This document shows, in pieces, positions 52,154-60,667 of a stretch of 64,000 nt of DNA. Source of the DNA: Bog-532 sp963720945 (GTDB lineage: Bacteria > Actinomycetota > Actinomycetes > Streptosporangiales > Streptosporangiaceae); contig CAVRHH010000031.1 of assembly GCA_963720945.1 (NCBI GenBank), positions 620,001 to 684,000 on the forward strand. The letters run 5' to 3'. The number at the start of each line of letters is the position of its first letter. Positions within the stretch are counted from its first letter, which is position 1. A program made the position numbers and the translations under genes. Below the pieces are notes generated by a model. The model was not told the origin of the DNA. It saw only the letters and a program-made list of their open reading frames with translations, and searched no databases.

Positions 52154-52804
52154 GTGCTCGCCTGGGCCGGGGGGTCGGCGCTATGGATCGTGGTGACGTT
52201 CATCGGGTGGCTGATCCGCGGGCGCGAGGACCGGCCCCAGCCGGTCGCGGAGCTGCCCGGTGACACCTCGCGGCGGAAGCTGACCCGGCCGCTGATCATG
52301 TTCGCGGTGATCCGCGCTGTCGTCATGGCCGGTACCGTCGCGCTTGCGTTCGGGCTGAACCTGTCGCACGGCTATTGGATGCCGATCGCGGCCATTGTCG
52401 CGATGAAGCCGAGCTTGGAGCAGAGCACGCTCGTGGCCGTCCAGCGCCTGGCCGGCGCGCTGATCGGCGCCGCCGCGGCCGCGCTGCTGCTGCTGATACC
52501 CGCCAGTGAACACGGACTGAGACTGTTCGCGATCGACCGTGGACTGGAAGTGGTTGCGCTCGTCCTGTTGATGCACGGGGCGGCGATCCGCTTCTGGAAC
52601 TACGCGCTCTATTGTGGGGCCATCGCCGCGGGCGTGCTGATCCTGGTGGACCTTCCGCAGCCCTCCAACTACAGCGCCGAGGGCTACCGGGTGCTGTGGA
52701 CGCTGTGCGGCGTGGGAATCGGTGTGCTCGTCATGCTCCTCGCAGGCCTGCTCGCCAGGCGCCGCGCCAAAGCATCGCCACAACAAGCCGCAGAACCAGC
52801 CTGA
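52154..52804 (+). pseudogene. FUSC-family membrane protein, N-terminally truncated
   Basis: About 216 residues with four to five helices: MFAVIRAVVMAGTVALAFGL, GYWMPIAAIVAMKPSLEQST, VQRLAGALIGAAAAALLLLI, ALYCGAIAAGVLILVDLP and VLWTLCGVGIGVLVMLLAGL. This is the C-terminal FUSC domain of aromatic-acid efflux-type proteins normally about 600 residues long. The N-terminal half is absent and the frame runs into the divergent channel gene. A GTG at 52154 could start a short protein, but a functional product is doubtful. Confidence 0.65.
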
Positions 52805-53240
52805 ACGTGTTCCGCTCCGGTTCAGCCGCCGCCGGAGACGTTCTTCCGCAACGCGGCGGGACTCTCCCCGTGCTCCTGTCGTACCTCGTTTGCGAGGAGA
52901 CGAGTGAGGTCCTGGGACGGCGGGTGCGCGGCGTACGGCGGTGCGGCGTCCGGGTGCGGGGCCGCGCGGGCGGGCCGCCCTTCCTTGCCGCTGCTGTTTC
53001 CGTGCCCGGTGCGCGCGGCCGGGCACGAGTGCGGCGGCGCTCGCCCCGGCCTGCGCGCGGTGTGCCTTCCTCGGTGCCTGCCTTCCTCAGCCCGGGCGGC
53101 CGGTCACGCTGCCCGCGTCCGTCTGGTGCCTTCGAGTTGAGCCGTCCATTCGATGACCAGCTGGCGAGCGGGCCGGACTGGGCAGGGATGTTTCTGCATC
53201 CCTATGCTGCGGGGAACTCTGCCCGAACCGCGCACACGGG
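52805..53240. other. Gap without recognised gene
   Basis: The interval covers 436 bases between the FUSC fragment and the M18 peptidase stop. Frames are open on several phases but composition is Arg/Pro/Cys-rich, as expected for shadows. No family pattern, RNA gene or strong hairpin was noticed. Confidence 0.5.
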
Positions 53241-54533
53241 TCAGGCGGGGCGGAGGAAGGCGGTCATCGCGGCGACCATCATCGCGGCGTCCGCCGTCCC
53301 GGACAGTTCCCGCGCCGAATGCATGGCCAGCGTCGGGTTGCCGACGTCGAGCGTCGGCATGGCCAGGCCCGCGGCCACGATGGGCCCGATCGTCGACCCG
53401 CTGCGTACCCCGCTGCGGTTGACGAAGTACTGGACCGGGACGCCGGCCTGCTCGGCCGCGAGCAGGAACGCCGCGTGGGTGGGTGCCGTCGTGCTGTAGA
53501 AGACGTTGGCGCTGATCTTCACCACCGGGCCGCCGCCGAGCGCGATCCAGTGCCCGGGCTCGTGCCGTTCGGTGTAGTTCGGATGCGTGGCGTGGGCCAT
53601 GTCCGCCGAGACGTGCAGCGAGTCCGCGACGGCCCGCAGGAAGTCGTCGCGGCCGCCGCCGCGGGCGAGCACGCTGCGTTCCAGCTGCCGGCCCAGCCAG
53701 GCGCCGCGGGCGCCGGTGGCCGACTGGCTGCCGATCTCCTCGTTGTCGAACAGCACGACCGCACTGATGTGCGGGGCGGCGGGCTCCGCGGTGACCGCGC
53801 ACAGCGCGGTCACGCACGCGTGCGAGCAGGCGAGGTCGTCCTGCCGGGCCGCGCTGACGAACTCTTCGCCGGCCCCGGCCAGGGTGCCGCCGGTGAGGTC
53901 GTAGGTCATCACGTCGTGGCTCATCACGTCGACGGGCGGTACCTCCAGCTCCGCGGCCAGGAAGCGGGTGAAGCCGCCCGGATCCGGGTTGCCGATCGAC
54001 CAGATGGGCACGACGTGCTGCTGGGCGTCGAGCTTCAGGCCGTCCGCGCGCAGCGCGGCGTCCAGGTGGATCGCGAGCTGCGGGACGCGCAGGACGGGCC
54101 GGTGCACCCGCACCAGCCGCACCTGGAGACCGCCGGGCGTGCGCACCACCACCCGGCCGGCGAGCCCCAGGTCGCGGTCCAGCCACGAATTGAGCAGCGG
54201 GCCGCCGTAGACCTCGACGCCGAGCTGCCGGAGACCGGCCCGGCCGGTATCCGGGCGGGGCTTGACCCGCAGCGTCGGGCTGTCGGTATGCGCGCCGAGC
54301 AGCCGGAAGCGGGCGTCCGGCGGCGCGCCCTCCGGGACGACCCAGGCGAACAGGGAACCGCCGTCGGCCGCCACGTACCGGCCCGGACCGGATGGCCAGG
54401 GCCGCGCCTGAGCCACTTCGGTGAAGCCGGCCGCGGTCAGCCGGCCCGCGGCCTCGGCGGCGGCGTGATACGGCGACGGCGACGCGTCGATGAAGCTGAT
54501 GAGGTCGAGCGCGGTGTCCCGGGGACTGGTCAT
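53241..54533 (-). CDS. M18 family aminopeptidase
   Basis: A 430-residue zinc aminopeptidase of the aspartyl-aminopeptidase group (ApeB-like), acting in the cytosol on N-terminal acidic or other residues. Metal ligands: GAHTDSPTL (His82/Asp84), the catalytic/bridging pair in FDNEEIGSQS and a C-terminal His in AMHSARE. TGARGAWL and HATHPNYTERHEPGHW are family blocks. Start ATG 54533 (MTSPRDTALDLISFIDASPS) matches the family. It is divergent from the serine hydrolase gene across 100 bases. Confidence 0.92.
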   Translation of the reverse strand: MTSPRDTALDLISFIDASPSPYHAAAEAAGRLTAAGFTEVAQARPWPSGPGRYVAADGGSLFAWVVPEGAPPDARFRLLGAHTDSPTLRVKPRPDTGRAGLRQLGVEVYGGPLLNSWLDRDLGLAGRVVVRTPGGLQVRLVRVHRPVLRVPQLAIHLDAALRADGLKLDAQQHVVPIWSIGNPDPGGFTRFLAAELEVPPVDVMSHDVMTYDLTGGTLAGAGEEFVSAARQDDLACSHACVTALCAVTAEPAAPHISAVVLFDNEEIGSQSATGARGAWLGRQLERSVLARGGGRDDFLRAVADSLHVSADMAHATHPNYTERHEPGHWIALGGGPVVKISANVFYSTTAPTHAAFLLAAEQAGVPVQYFVNRSGVRSGSTIGPIVAAGLAMPTLDVGNPTLAMHSARELSGTADAAMMVAAMTAFLRPA

Positions 54534-54633
54534 CGCCCTATCCTTGCCGGCTGCTCCGCCGGCCGCCGGCCGCCGGGCCTTGCCGGCTGCCGGGCCGCCG
54601 GCCGGTCGTAGCGGCATGCTCTAGGCTCGCGTC

Positions 54634-56103
54634 ATGGCGAGGGCACTGCCGCGCAGCACGCCGGCTGATCAGCAGGTCGACCCGGGCTCGATCCTCCGCT
54701 TCCTCGATGCCGTCGAGGATCATCCCGGCGTCGAGATGCACAGCCTGATGGTGGTGCGGCACGGGCACGTGGTCGCGGAGGGCTGGTGGGCGCCGTACAG
54801 TGCCGGACGGCCGCAGCTGCTGTACTCGCTGAGCAAGATGTTCACCTCCACCGCCGCGGCGTTCGCGCAGGCCGAGGGCCTGCTCGAGCTCGACGATACG
54901 GTCGTCTCCCATTTCGGCGAGTTCGCCGCCGACGTCACCGATCCACGCAGCCGGTCGTTGAAGATCCGGCATGTCGCCGCGATGGCCAGCGGCCACAACC
55001 GGGAAATGCTGGGCGAGGCGCTCGCGCGTGATCCGGCCGAGCCGGTCCGCGGGTTCCTGCTCATCCCGCCCGACCACGAGCCGGGCACGGTGTTCGCCTA
55101 CAGCCAGCCCTGCACGTACACGCTGGCCAGCATCATCCAGCGCAACGCGGGGATGCCGCTGACCCGGTACCTGCGGCCCCGCCTGTTCGACCCGCTCGGT
55201 ATCGGGCCGGTTGGCTGGCACACCTTCCCGCCCGGGCGGGAGCAGGGTTTCAGCGGCCTGCACGCCCGCACCGAGGACATCGCCAAGCTCGGGCAGCTCT
55301 ACCTGCAGCGGGGCCGCTGGAACGGATCCCAGCTGGTCCCCGGGCGGTGGGTCGCCGAGGCGACCTCCACGCAGGTCGCCAACCCTGATGGGTGGGATCC
55401 CGACTGGCGGCAGGGCTACGGCTTCCAGTTCTGGATGGCCCAGCACGGATATCGCGGCGACGGGGCGTTCGGGCAGTTCTGCGTGATCCTGCCCGAGCAC
55501 GAGACGGTCGTCGTCACCACCGCCTACACGCTCGAGATGCAGGCGGTGCTCGACGCGATGTGGGCGCACCTGCTGCCCGGCCTCGGCGTGGCCACGCCCG
55601 GCGGCGGCTCGGCGTGCGGCCAGCTCAGCGAACGGCTCGGCCGCCTTGCGCTGCCCGCCTGCCCCGCCGCTCCGGCTCCCGCGGACGGGGCCGCGTGGAC
55701 CGGTGAGCCGTTCACCATCAGCCCCGGCGGCCCCGGCGGCCCCGTACACCCCACCCTGACCTCGGCCAGCGTGACGCCGGAGGCCGGCGGCTGGCAGATC
55801 ACCCTCACCGAACCGGCGAACAGCGTGACCTTTCCCGTCGGTGCCGGGACGTGGGCCGTGTCCGAGCCCGCCGACGAGCACGGCGACATCATCCCGGTGG
55901 CCGCCTCCGGCGGCTGGCTCGACGACCGCACCCTGCGCGCCGAGATCATTTTCCTGGAAACCCCGCACCGGATGGACATCACCTGCTCGCTGCCGGCCCG
56001 TACCGCCACGGCGGTGTGGCGGCATCCGCCGCTCAGCACGAAATGGCTGGGCGACCTGCACTGCCCCGCTGAGACGGCGGACGGCCCTACCGCGAGGGGC
56101 TGA
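54634..56103 (+). CDS. Serine hydrolase (class C beta-lactamase / penicillin-binding-like)
   Basis: A 489-residue protein without a signal peptide. SxxK is Ser65-Lys68 in LYSLSKMF. YSQ in FAYSQPCTYTLASIIQRN takes the YxN position, and the third motif is less clear (near QHGYRGDGAFGQF). Residues about 1-325 are the beta-lactamase fold, and about 340-480 are a beta-rich C-terminal domain (TLTSASVTPEAGGWQITL). The family includes esterases and D-aminopeptidases, so a cytoplasmic esterase or peptidase is as likely as beta-lactam hydrolysis. It ends 32 bases before the convergent surE stop. Confidence 0.85.
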   Translation: MARALPRSTPADQQVDPGSILRFLDAVEDHPGVEMHSLMVVRHGHVVAEGWWAPYSAGRPQLLYSLSKMFTSTAAAFAQAEGLLELDDTVVSHFGEFAADVTDPRSRSLKIRHVAAMASGHNREMLGEALARDPAEPVRGFLLIPPDHEPGTVFAYSQPCTYTLASIIQRNAGMPLTRYLRPRLFDPLGIGPVGWHTFPPGREQGFSGLHARTEDIAKLGQLYLQRGRWNGSQLVPGRWVAEATSTQVANPDGWDPDWRQGYGFQFWMAQHGYRGDGAFGQFCVILPEHETVVVTTAYTLEMQAVLDAMWAHLLPGLGVATPGGGSACGQLSERLGRLALPACPAAPAPADGAAWTGEPFTISPGGPGGPVHPTLTSASVTPEAGGWQITLTEPANSVTFPVGAGTWAVSEPADEHGDIIPVAASGGWLDDRTLRAEIIFLETPHRMDITCSLPARTATAVWRHPPLSTKWLGDLHCPAETADGPTARG

Positions 56104-56135
56104 CGACCGGGGTGCTGCCCCGCCGCCCAGCCGGG

Positions 56136-56915
56136 CTACTCGCCGGGCTTCCCCGCCAGGACGCCGGCGAGATCGGTGAGCCACACGTCGTCCGTCATGT
56201 CCGTGCGGAGCGGCGTGATGGAGATGAAGCCGTCGTGCACCGCGGTGATGTCGGTCCCGGGCTGGCCCGGGCTGAGGGGGTGACGCAGTTCCAGCCACCA
56301 GTAGGGCAGGCCGCGCGGGTCCCGGCCCGGACGGGCGGTGAACCGGTCCGCCGGGTACGACCCCGCGCGGGTCACCTGCGTGCCGGCGATGGCCCGGGCG
56401 GGCAGGGCCGGGAAGTTGATGTTGAGGAACGCGGCGACCCGCGCGCGGGCGAGCTGAGCCAGCAGGGGAGCGAGGTAGCCGTCGACGCCGCCCCATTCGT
56501 CGGCTTTCCCGGGGACGGCGGCCACGCTGAGCGCGGCGCCCGGGATGCCGCGCAGCGCCGCCTCCCGGGCCGCACCGCACGTCCCCGAGTAGAGGATGTC
56601 GCCGGCCAGGTTCGGGCCGCGGTTCACCCCGGAAAGGACGAGATCCGGCGGGCGATCGAGCAGCGCGCTCAGGGCCAGCGCAACGCAGTCGACCGGGCTC
56701 CCGTTGACCGCGAACTCACGCGTCCCGAGGGCGCGGGCCCGGATGGGCTGGGTCAGGGAGATGGCGTGCGAGGCGCCGGAGCGCTCGGTGGCCGGCGCGA
56801 CGATCCACACATCGTCGCTGACCGTATCGGCCGCGGCCTTCAGCTTCTGCAGGCCGGTCGCCCCGGCACCGTCGTCGTTGACCAGCAGCAGGCGTGGTCC
56901 GCCTATATCGGCCAT
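56136..56915 (-). CDS. surE: 5'/3'-nucleotidase SurE
   Basis: A 259-residue phosphatase that hydrolyses nucleoside monophosphates. The metal site LLVNDDGAGATG (Asp14/Asp15) is at the N-terminus, VNGSPVDCVALAL and LVLSGVNRGPNLAGDILYSG are diagnostic SurE motifs, and FLNINFPALP is conserved. Start ATG 56915 follows AAGGAG. It lies 41 bases downstream of the LCP gene on the same strand, so the two are probably co-transcribed; a functional link is not obvious. Confidence 0.93.
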   Translation of the reverse strand: MADIGGPRLLLVNDDGAGATGLQKLKAAADTVSDDVWIVAPATERSGASHAISLTQPIRARALGTREFAVNGSPVDCVALALSALLDRPPDLVLSGVNRGPNLAGDILYSGTCGAAREAALRGIPGAALSVAAVPGKADEWGGVDGYLAPLLAQLARARVAAFLNINFPALPARAIAGTQVTRAGSYPADRFTARPGRDPRGLPYWWLELRHPLSPGQPGTDITAVHDGFISITPLRTDMTDDVWLTDLAGVLAGKPGE

Positions 56916-56956
56916 GCCGGCTCTCCTTCGCGACGTGCTGCCCGCGCGCGGGCCGG

Positions 56957-58129
56957 TCAGCCGACGGTCGTCCCGCTCAGCAGGCTCGCCGGTACCTGCT
57001 GGTCGTTCTTCAGCGCGTTGAAGAGCTGCAGGGCCTGGCTCTGATTCCACAGCACCGCGTCGCCCGCGTTCACCGTGGGGTAGTTGGCGTTGGCGATCGG
57101 GACCGTGCCGGTCTGCGGGTTACGCAGCGCCAGCGCCGCCGAGAACAGGTTGTACAGGTGGGTGCCCTGGTCGACCGAGATCGAGCTGGCGGCGGCGGAG
57201 CCGAACGGCAGCGCGGTGAACGGGTTGAGGTACACGCTGGGGCTCGTGGCCTTGCCGAGCAGGGCCTTCAGGAACGCCCGCTGATCCTGTTCCCGTTGCA
57301 GGTCCTCGTTGGCGAAGGAGTGCCGGTCCCGGACGAAAGCCAGCGCCTGCGCGCCGTTGAGGTTCTGGCAGCCCGCGGGGAGGTTGGCGCCGGAGTCCTC
57401 GTCGTGCAGCGGCGCCGGGAGGCAGATCCGCACCCCGCCTACCCCGTTCACCACACTGACCAGCCCGCCGAACCCGATCCCCATGTAATGGTTGATGCGC
57501 AGCCCGGTGACGTTCTCCACGGTCTGGATGAGCAGCTCGGGACCGCCGAACCCGAGCGCCGCATTGATCTTGTTGGTGCCGTGGCCGGGGATCGGCACGT
57601 ACGAGTCACGCGGGATGCTGACCAGCACCGGCCGGCCGCCGCCGGTGTGCAGCAGCATCAGGGAGTCGGAGTTCGCGGTGCCGAAGTCGTCCCCCACGTG
57701 CAGGGTGTCTATCTGCTGCTGGGAGAGGCCCTGGCGGCTGTCCGAGCCGGCGATCAGCCAGTTCTGCCCCGCGGACTGGCCGGAGAAGGCCGGCAGCGCC
57801 ACCGACCGGTTCAGCTTGCCGTCCAGGTAGACGTACGAGCCGGCCAGGGCCACCAGCAGGATCACCACGACCAGGCCCGCGATCAGTGCGATCCGCCGGC
57901 CGTGGCGGCCCGGCTGGCCCCAGAATCTCCGCCGCCGCCGGATTACCGGCCGGGCCGGGCCGGGGCGCTCCCGCGCGGGCCCGCCCGGTGCCCCGTGCCC
58001 GGGCTGCTGCTCGGGCCATCCGCCGTGCCATCCGCCGGGCCGGCTGCCCGGCGCGGCGTACGATCCCTGGCGTCCCCCGGGCTGCCCGGTGTCAGGCCGG
58101 TACCAGCCGTCTGGCCAATCGTCGCTCAT
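56957..58129 (-). CDS. LytR-CpsA-Psr (LCP) family cell-wall ligase
   Basis: A 390-residue LCP protein that attaches polyprenyl-linked glycopolymers to peptidoglycan. The cytoplasmic N-terminus (1-79) is Gly/Pro-rich and ends in RRRRRFWGQPGRHGRR. The membrane helix covers about 80-102. The extracellular LCP domain carries IAGSDSRQGLSQQQIDTLHV, SIPRDSYVPIPGHGTNKINA and the late FVRDRHSFANEDLQREQDQR, which includes the conserved arginines. The 3' region has no separate C-terminal LytR_C domain. It is divergent from hpnJ. Confidence 0.93.
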   Translation of the reverse strand: MSDDWPDGWYRPDTGQPGGRQGSYAAPGSRPGGWHGGWPEQQPGHGAPGGPARERPGPARPVIRRRRRFWGQPGRHGRRIALIAGLVVVILLVALAGSYVYLDGKLNRSVALPAFSGQSAGQNWLIAGSDSRQGLSQQQIDTLHVGDDFGTANSDSLMLLHTGGGRPVLVSIPRDSYVPIPGHGTNKINAALGFGGPELLIQTVENVTGLRINHYMGIGFGGLVSVVNGVGGVRICLPAPLHDEDSGANLPAGCQNLNGAQALAFVRDRHSFANEDLQREQDQRAFLKALLGKATSPSVYLNPFTALPFGSAAASSISVDQGTHLYNLFSAALALRNPQTGTVPIANANYPTVNAGDAVLWNQSQALQLFNALKNDQQVPASLLSGTTVG

Positions 58130-58315
58130 GCTTCGGCACCCTCGTGTGACCCATACCTTGAGCCGGTCGTGATCGCCATCACCTTAAAGGAGCAGACGCA
58201 CCACTCGGGCCAGCTCGGGCAGGAAGGGGGCAGCCGGGTTTGAGGTCCCCGCGCGCGGGAGACGGGGGTAGAAGGCGGCCGGCGGCCGGGGCGGAACCTA
58301 AGGAGGCGGGCCCAC

Positions 58316-59749
58316 ATGATGCGTACGCTATGCCTGCACCCTCCCTCCTACGAGGGGTTCGACGGCGGGGCAGGCTCGCGGTACCAGGCGAAGCGGGAAA
58401 TCCGGTCCTTCTGGTACCCGACGTGGCTGGCTCAGGTCGCGGCGATCGTGCCCGGCAGCAGGCTGGTCGACGCGCCCGCGGCAGGCCTCACCCTGGACGA
58501 CGTGGTACCGCTGGCACGCCAGTACGAGCTGGCGGTGCTGCATACGAGTTCCCCGTCCTTCGCCGGGGACGTGCAGGTGGCGGAGGCGCTGAAACGGGCG
58601 AACCCGGCGCTGGCGGTCGGGTTCGTCGGCGCCAAGGTGGCGGTCGAGCCGGAGGTCTCCCTGCTCGCGTCGGAGGCGATCGACTTCGTCGCCCGTGAGG
58701 AGTTCGACTTCACGATCGCGGAGATCGCCGAAGGGCGCCCGCTGGCCGAGGTGAACGGCGTGACCTACCGGGAGCCCGGCGGCACGGTCGTGCACACGCC
58801 GGACCGGCCGGTCCTGGCGGACATGGACCGGCTGCCGTACGTCACCGACGTTTACCACCGCGACCTGAACGTGAACGACTACTTCATCGGTTACCTCAAG
58901 CACCCGTACGTGTCGCTGTACACCGGGCGGGGCTGCCGTTCGCGGTGCACGTTCTGCCTGTGGCCGCAAACCGTGGGCGGTCACCGTTACCGCACCAGGA
59001 GCGCCGGGCACGTGCTGGGCGAGATGGCGCGCATCACCGGGCTGTTCCCCGCGGTCAAGGAGGTGTTCTTTGACGACGACACCTTTACCGACGACCGGCG
59101 GCGCGCGGAGGAGATCGCCCGCGGCATGGGCCGGCTCGGCCTGACCTGGTCCTGCAACGCGAAAGCGAACGTGCCCTACGAAACGCTCAAGGTGCTGCGG
59201 GAGAACGGCCTGCGCCTGCTGCTGGTGGGCTACGAGTCGGGGGATCAGCAGATTCTTATTAATATTAAAAAAGGTGTCCGGGTCGAGCGGGCGCGCCAGT
59301 TCACGAAGGACTGCCGTGATCTCGGCATCACCATTCACGGCACGTTCATCGTCGGCCTCCCGGGGGAGACCGCGCAGACCATCAGGGACACCATCCGCTT
59401 CGCCAAGGACATCAACCCGCATTCGCTGCAGGTCTCCATCGCCGCTCCCTACCCGGGAACCGCCCTGTACCGGCAGGCGCGGGAAAACGGCTGGCTGCCC
59501 GAGGACGGCGCCGCGCTAACCGACTCCCGCGGTGTCCAGGCCGCCGCGCTCAGCTACCCCGGCCTCAGCCAAACCGAGATGTACGAGTCCGTCGGGGAGT
59601 TCTACAAGCAGTTCTATTTCCGGGCCGGCAAGATCGCGGAAATGTCGGCGGAAATGCTGCGCAGCCCGGAGATGATGAAGCGGCGGCTGCGCGAGGGCGC
59701 CGAGTTCGTCCGCTTCCTGCGGCACCGCGGCGGCGAGCGGCCGGCTTAA
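58316..59749 (+). CDS. hpnJ: Hopanoid-associated radical SAM protein HpnJ
   Basis: A 477-residue B12-binding-domain radical SAM enzyme. The N-terminal cobalamin-type domain starts LCLHPPSYEGFDGGAGSRYQ, the typical HpnJ start, followed by AKREIRSFWYPTWLAQ. The [4Fe-4S] motif is Cys207-x3-Cys211-x2-Cys214. HpnJ acts in bacteriohopanepolyol side-chain (cyclitol ether) maturation. No shc or other hpn gene is in the window, so it is an outlying member. The gene contains a strikingly AT-rich patch at 59252-59272. Start ATG 58316 follows CTAAGGAGG. Its TAA overlaps the convergent SDR stop. Confidence 0.9.
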   Translation: MMRTLCLHPPSYEGFDGGAGSRYQAKREIRSFWYPTWLAQVAAIVPGSRLVDAPAAGLTLDDVVPLARQYELAVLHTSSPSFAGDVQVAEALKRANPALAVGFVGAKVAVEPEVSLLASEAIDFVAREEFDFTIAEIAEGRPLAEVNGVTYREPGGTVVHTPDRPVLADMDRLPYVTDVYHRDLNVNDYFIGYLKHPYVSLYTGRGCRSRCTFCLWPQTVGGHRYRTRSAGHVLGEMARITGLFPAVKEVFFDDDTFTDDRRRAEEIARGMGRLGLTWSCNAKANVPYETLKVLRENGLRLLLVGYESGDQQILINIKKGVRVERARQFTKDCRDLGITIHGTFIVGLPGETAQTIRDTIRFAKDINPHSLQVSIAAPYPGTALYRQARENGWLPEDGAALTDSRGVQAAALSYPGLSQTEMYESVGEFYKQFYFRAGKIAEMSAEMLRSPEMMKRRLREGAEFVRFLRHRGGERPA

Positions 59750-60537
59750 CCGAAACGGGCGGCGAGCGCCCGGAACGTCCCGGGCGCGGCGCCGTGCAGC
59801 CACGCCGGGAAACCGAACCAGCGCGGCACGAACGTCATCGCCTGCTCGCGCTCGATGGCGATCAGCACCGCCCGCGCCACCCGCTGCGCGGATACCGGGA
59901 CGGGTCTCGTGCGGCCGTAGGGGTGCCCCCGCCGGGCGAAGAACGGCGTGTCGACGGCACCGGGGACGACCACCGACACCCCGACGTCCGTGCCCGCCAG
60001 CTCGTACCAGAGGCTCTCGGCGAAGCACCCGAGCCCCGCTTTCGTCGCCGCGTAGACCGCCTCGTGCGTCACCCCGGTCGTGCCCGCGATCGAGGAGATG
60101 AAGACTACCCGGCCCCGCCCCCCGGCGCCGAGCGCGGGCGTCAGCAGCCTGGTCAGCTCGATCGGCGCCGTCAGGTTCACGGCGATCACGTGGGCGACGG
60201 CCGCGGCGCTCATCTCGGTCAGCGGGCCGGCCCAGCCGACGCCCGCGTTGTTGATCAGGATGTCGATGCCGTTCCCGGCCGCGACGGCCTCGCACCCGCC
60301 GCAGTCCCAGGCGGCGGCCCGGATGGCCGCCTCAGCGAGCTTGGCGGGGCCGTCCGGTACGGCGAGATCGGCCACCAGCGCGATTCCGCCCGTCTCCGCG
60401 GCCACCGCCTGCAGGCGTGCCGCGTTCCGTCCCGCCAGCAGGATCCTGGCACCCGCGGCGGCCAGCATCCTCGCCGTCGCCGCGCCAATACCGGAGGATC
60501 CACCCGTCAGCAGCACCGTCGCGCCGGAGAGCCGCAC
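59746..60537 (-). CDS. SDR family NAD(P)-dependent oxidoreductase
   Basis: A 263-residue SDR: cofactor motif TGGSSGIG at residues 11-18, NNAG in ILINNAGVGWAG, catalytic Ser in VVFISSIAGTT and Tyr/Lys in YAATKAGLG. The GTG at 60537 follows GAGGAAA and gives the normal distance to the glycine motif. It converges on hpnJ, with the two TAA stops sharing TTAA. A long hairpin (60558-60603) lies just upstream. Substrate unknown. Confidence 0.87.
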   Translation of the reverse strand: MRLSGATVLLTGGSSGIGAATARMLAAAGARILLAGRNAARLQAVAAETGGIALVADLAVPDGPAKLAEAAIRAAAWDCGGCEAVAAGNGIDILINNAGVGWAGPLTEMSAAAVAHVIAVNLTAPIELTRLLTPALGAGGRGRVVFISSIAGTTGVTHEAVYAATKAGLGCFAESLWYELAGTDVGVSVVVPGAVDTPFFARRGHPYGRTRPVPVSAQRVARAVLIAIEREQAMTFVPRWFGFPAWLHGAAPGTFRALAARFG

Positions 60538-60557
60538 GGTTTCCTCATTACCGTTAT

Positions 60558-60603
60558 TCGCCCGCGCCAACCCCACCCGGCCGGGCCGGGTTGGCGCGGG
60601 CGA
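60558..60603 (-). terminator. 16-bp inverted repeat between dehydrogenase and SDR genes
   Basis: CGCCCGCGCCAACCC (60559-60573) is perfectly complementary to 60588-60602; one more pair extends it to 60558/60603. The 14-base loop itself holds CCGGCCGG. It lies 65 bases after the zinc-dehydrogenase stop and 21 bases before the SDR GTG on the minus strand, so it is a terminator of the first or a leader structure of the second. Confidence 0.7.
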
Positions 60604-60667
60604 GTTATCGCGCGGGACGTCACGACGGCCACGCACCCGGCGGACGGCGATCACCGAAGCTCTCTGC

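Noticed and set aside
54634..56103. Antibiotic resistance beta-lactamase
   Set aside because: SxxK is present, but there is no signal peptide and there is an extra C-terminal beta domain, which point to an esterase/peptidase-type relative rather than a secreted resistance enzyme.
59266..59273. Programmed -1 frameshift site at the A6 run in hpnJ
   Set aside because: In the coding frame the heptamer is T-AAA-AAA, not the A-AAA-AAG slippery form, and the gene is intact beyond it. Slippage is only mentioned as a possibility.
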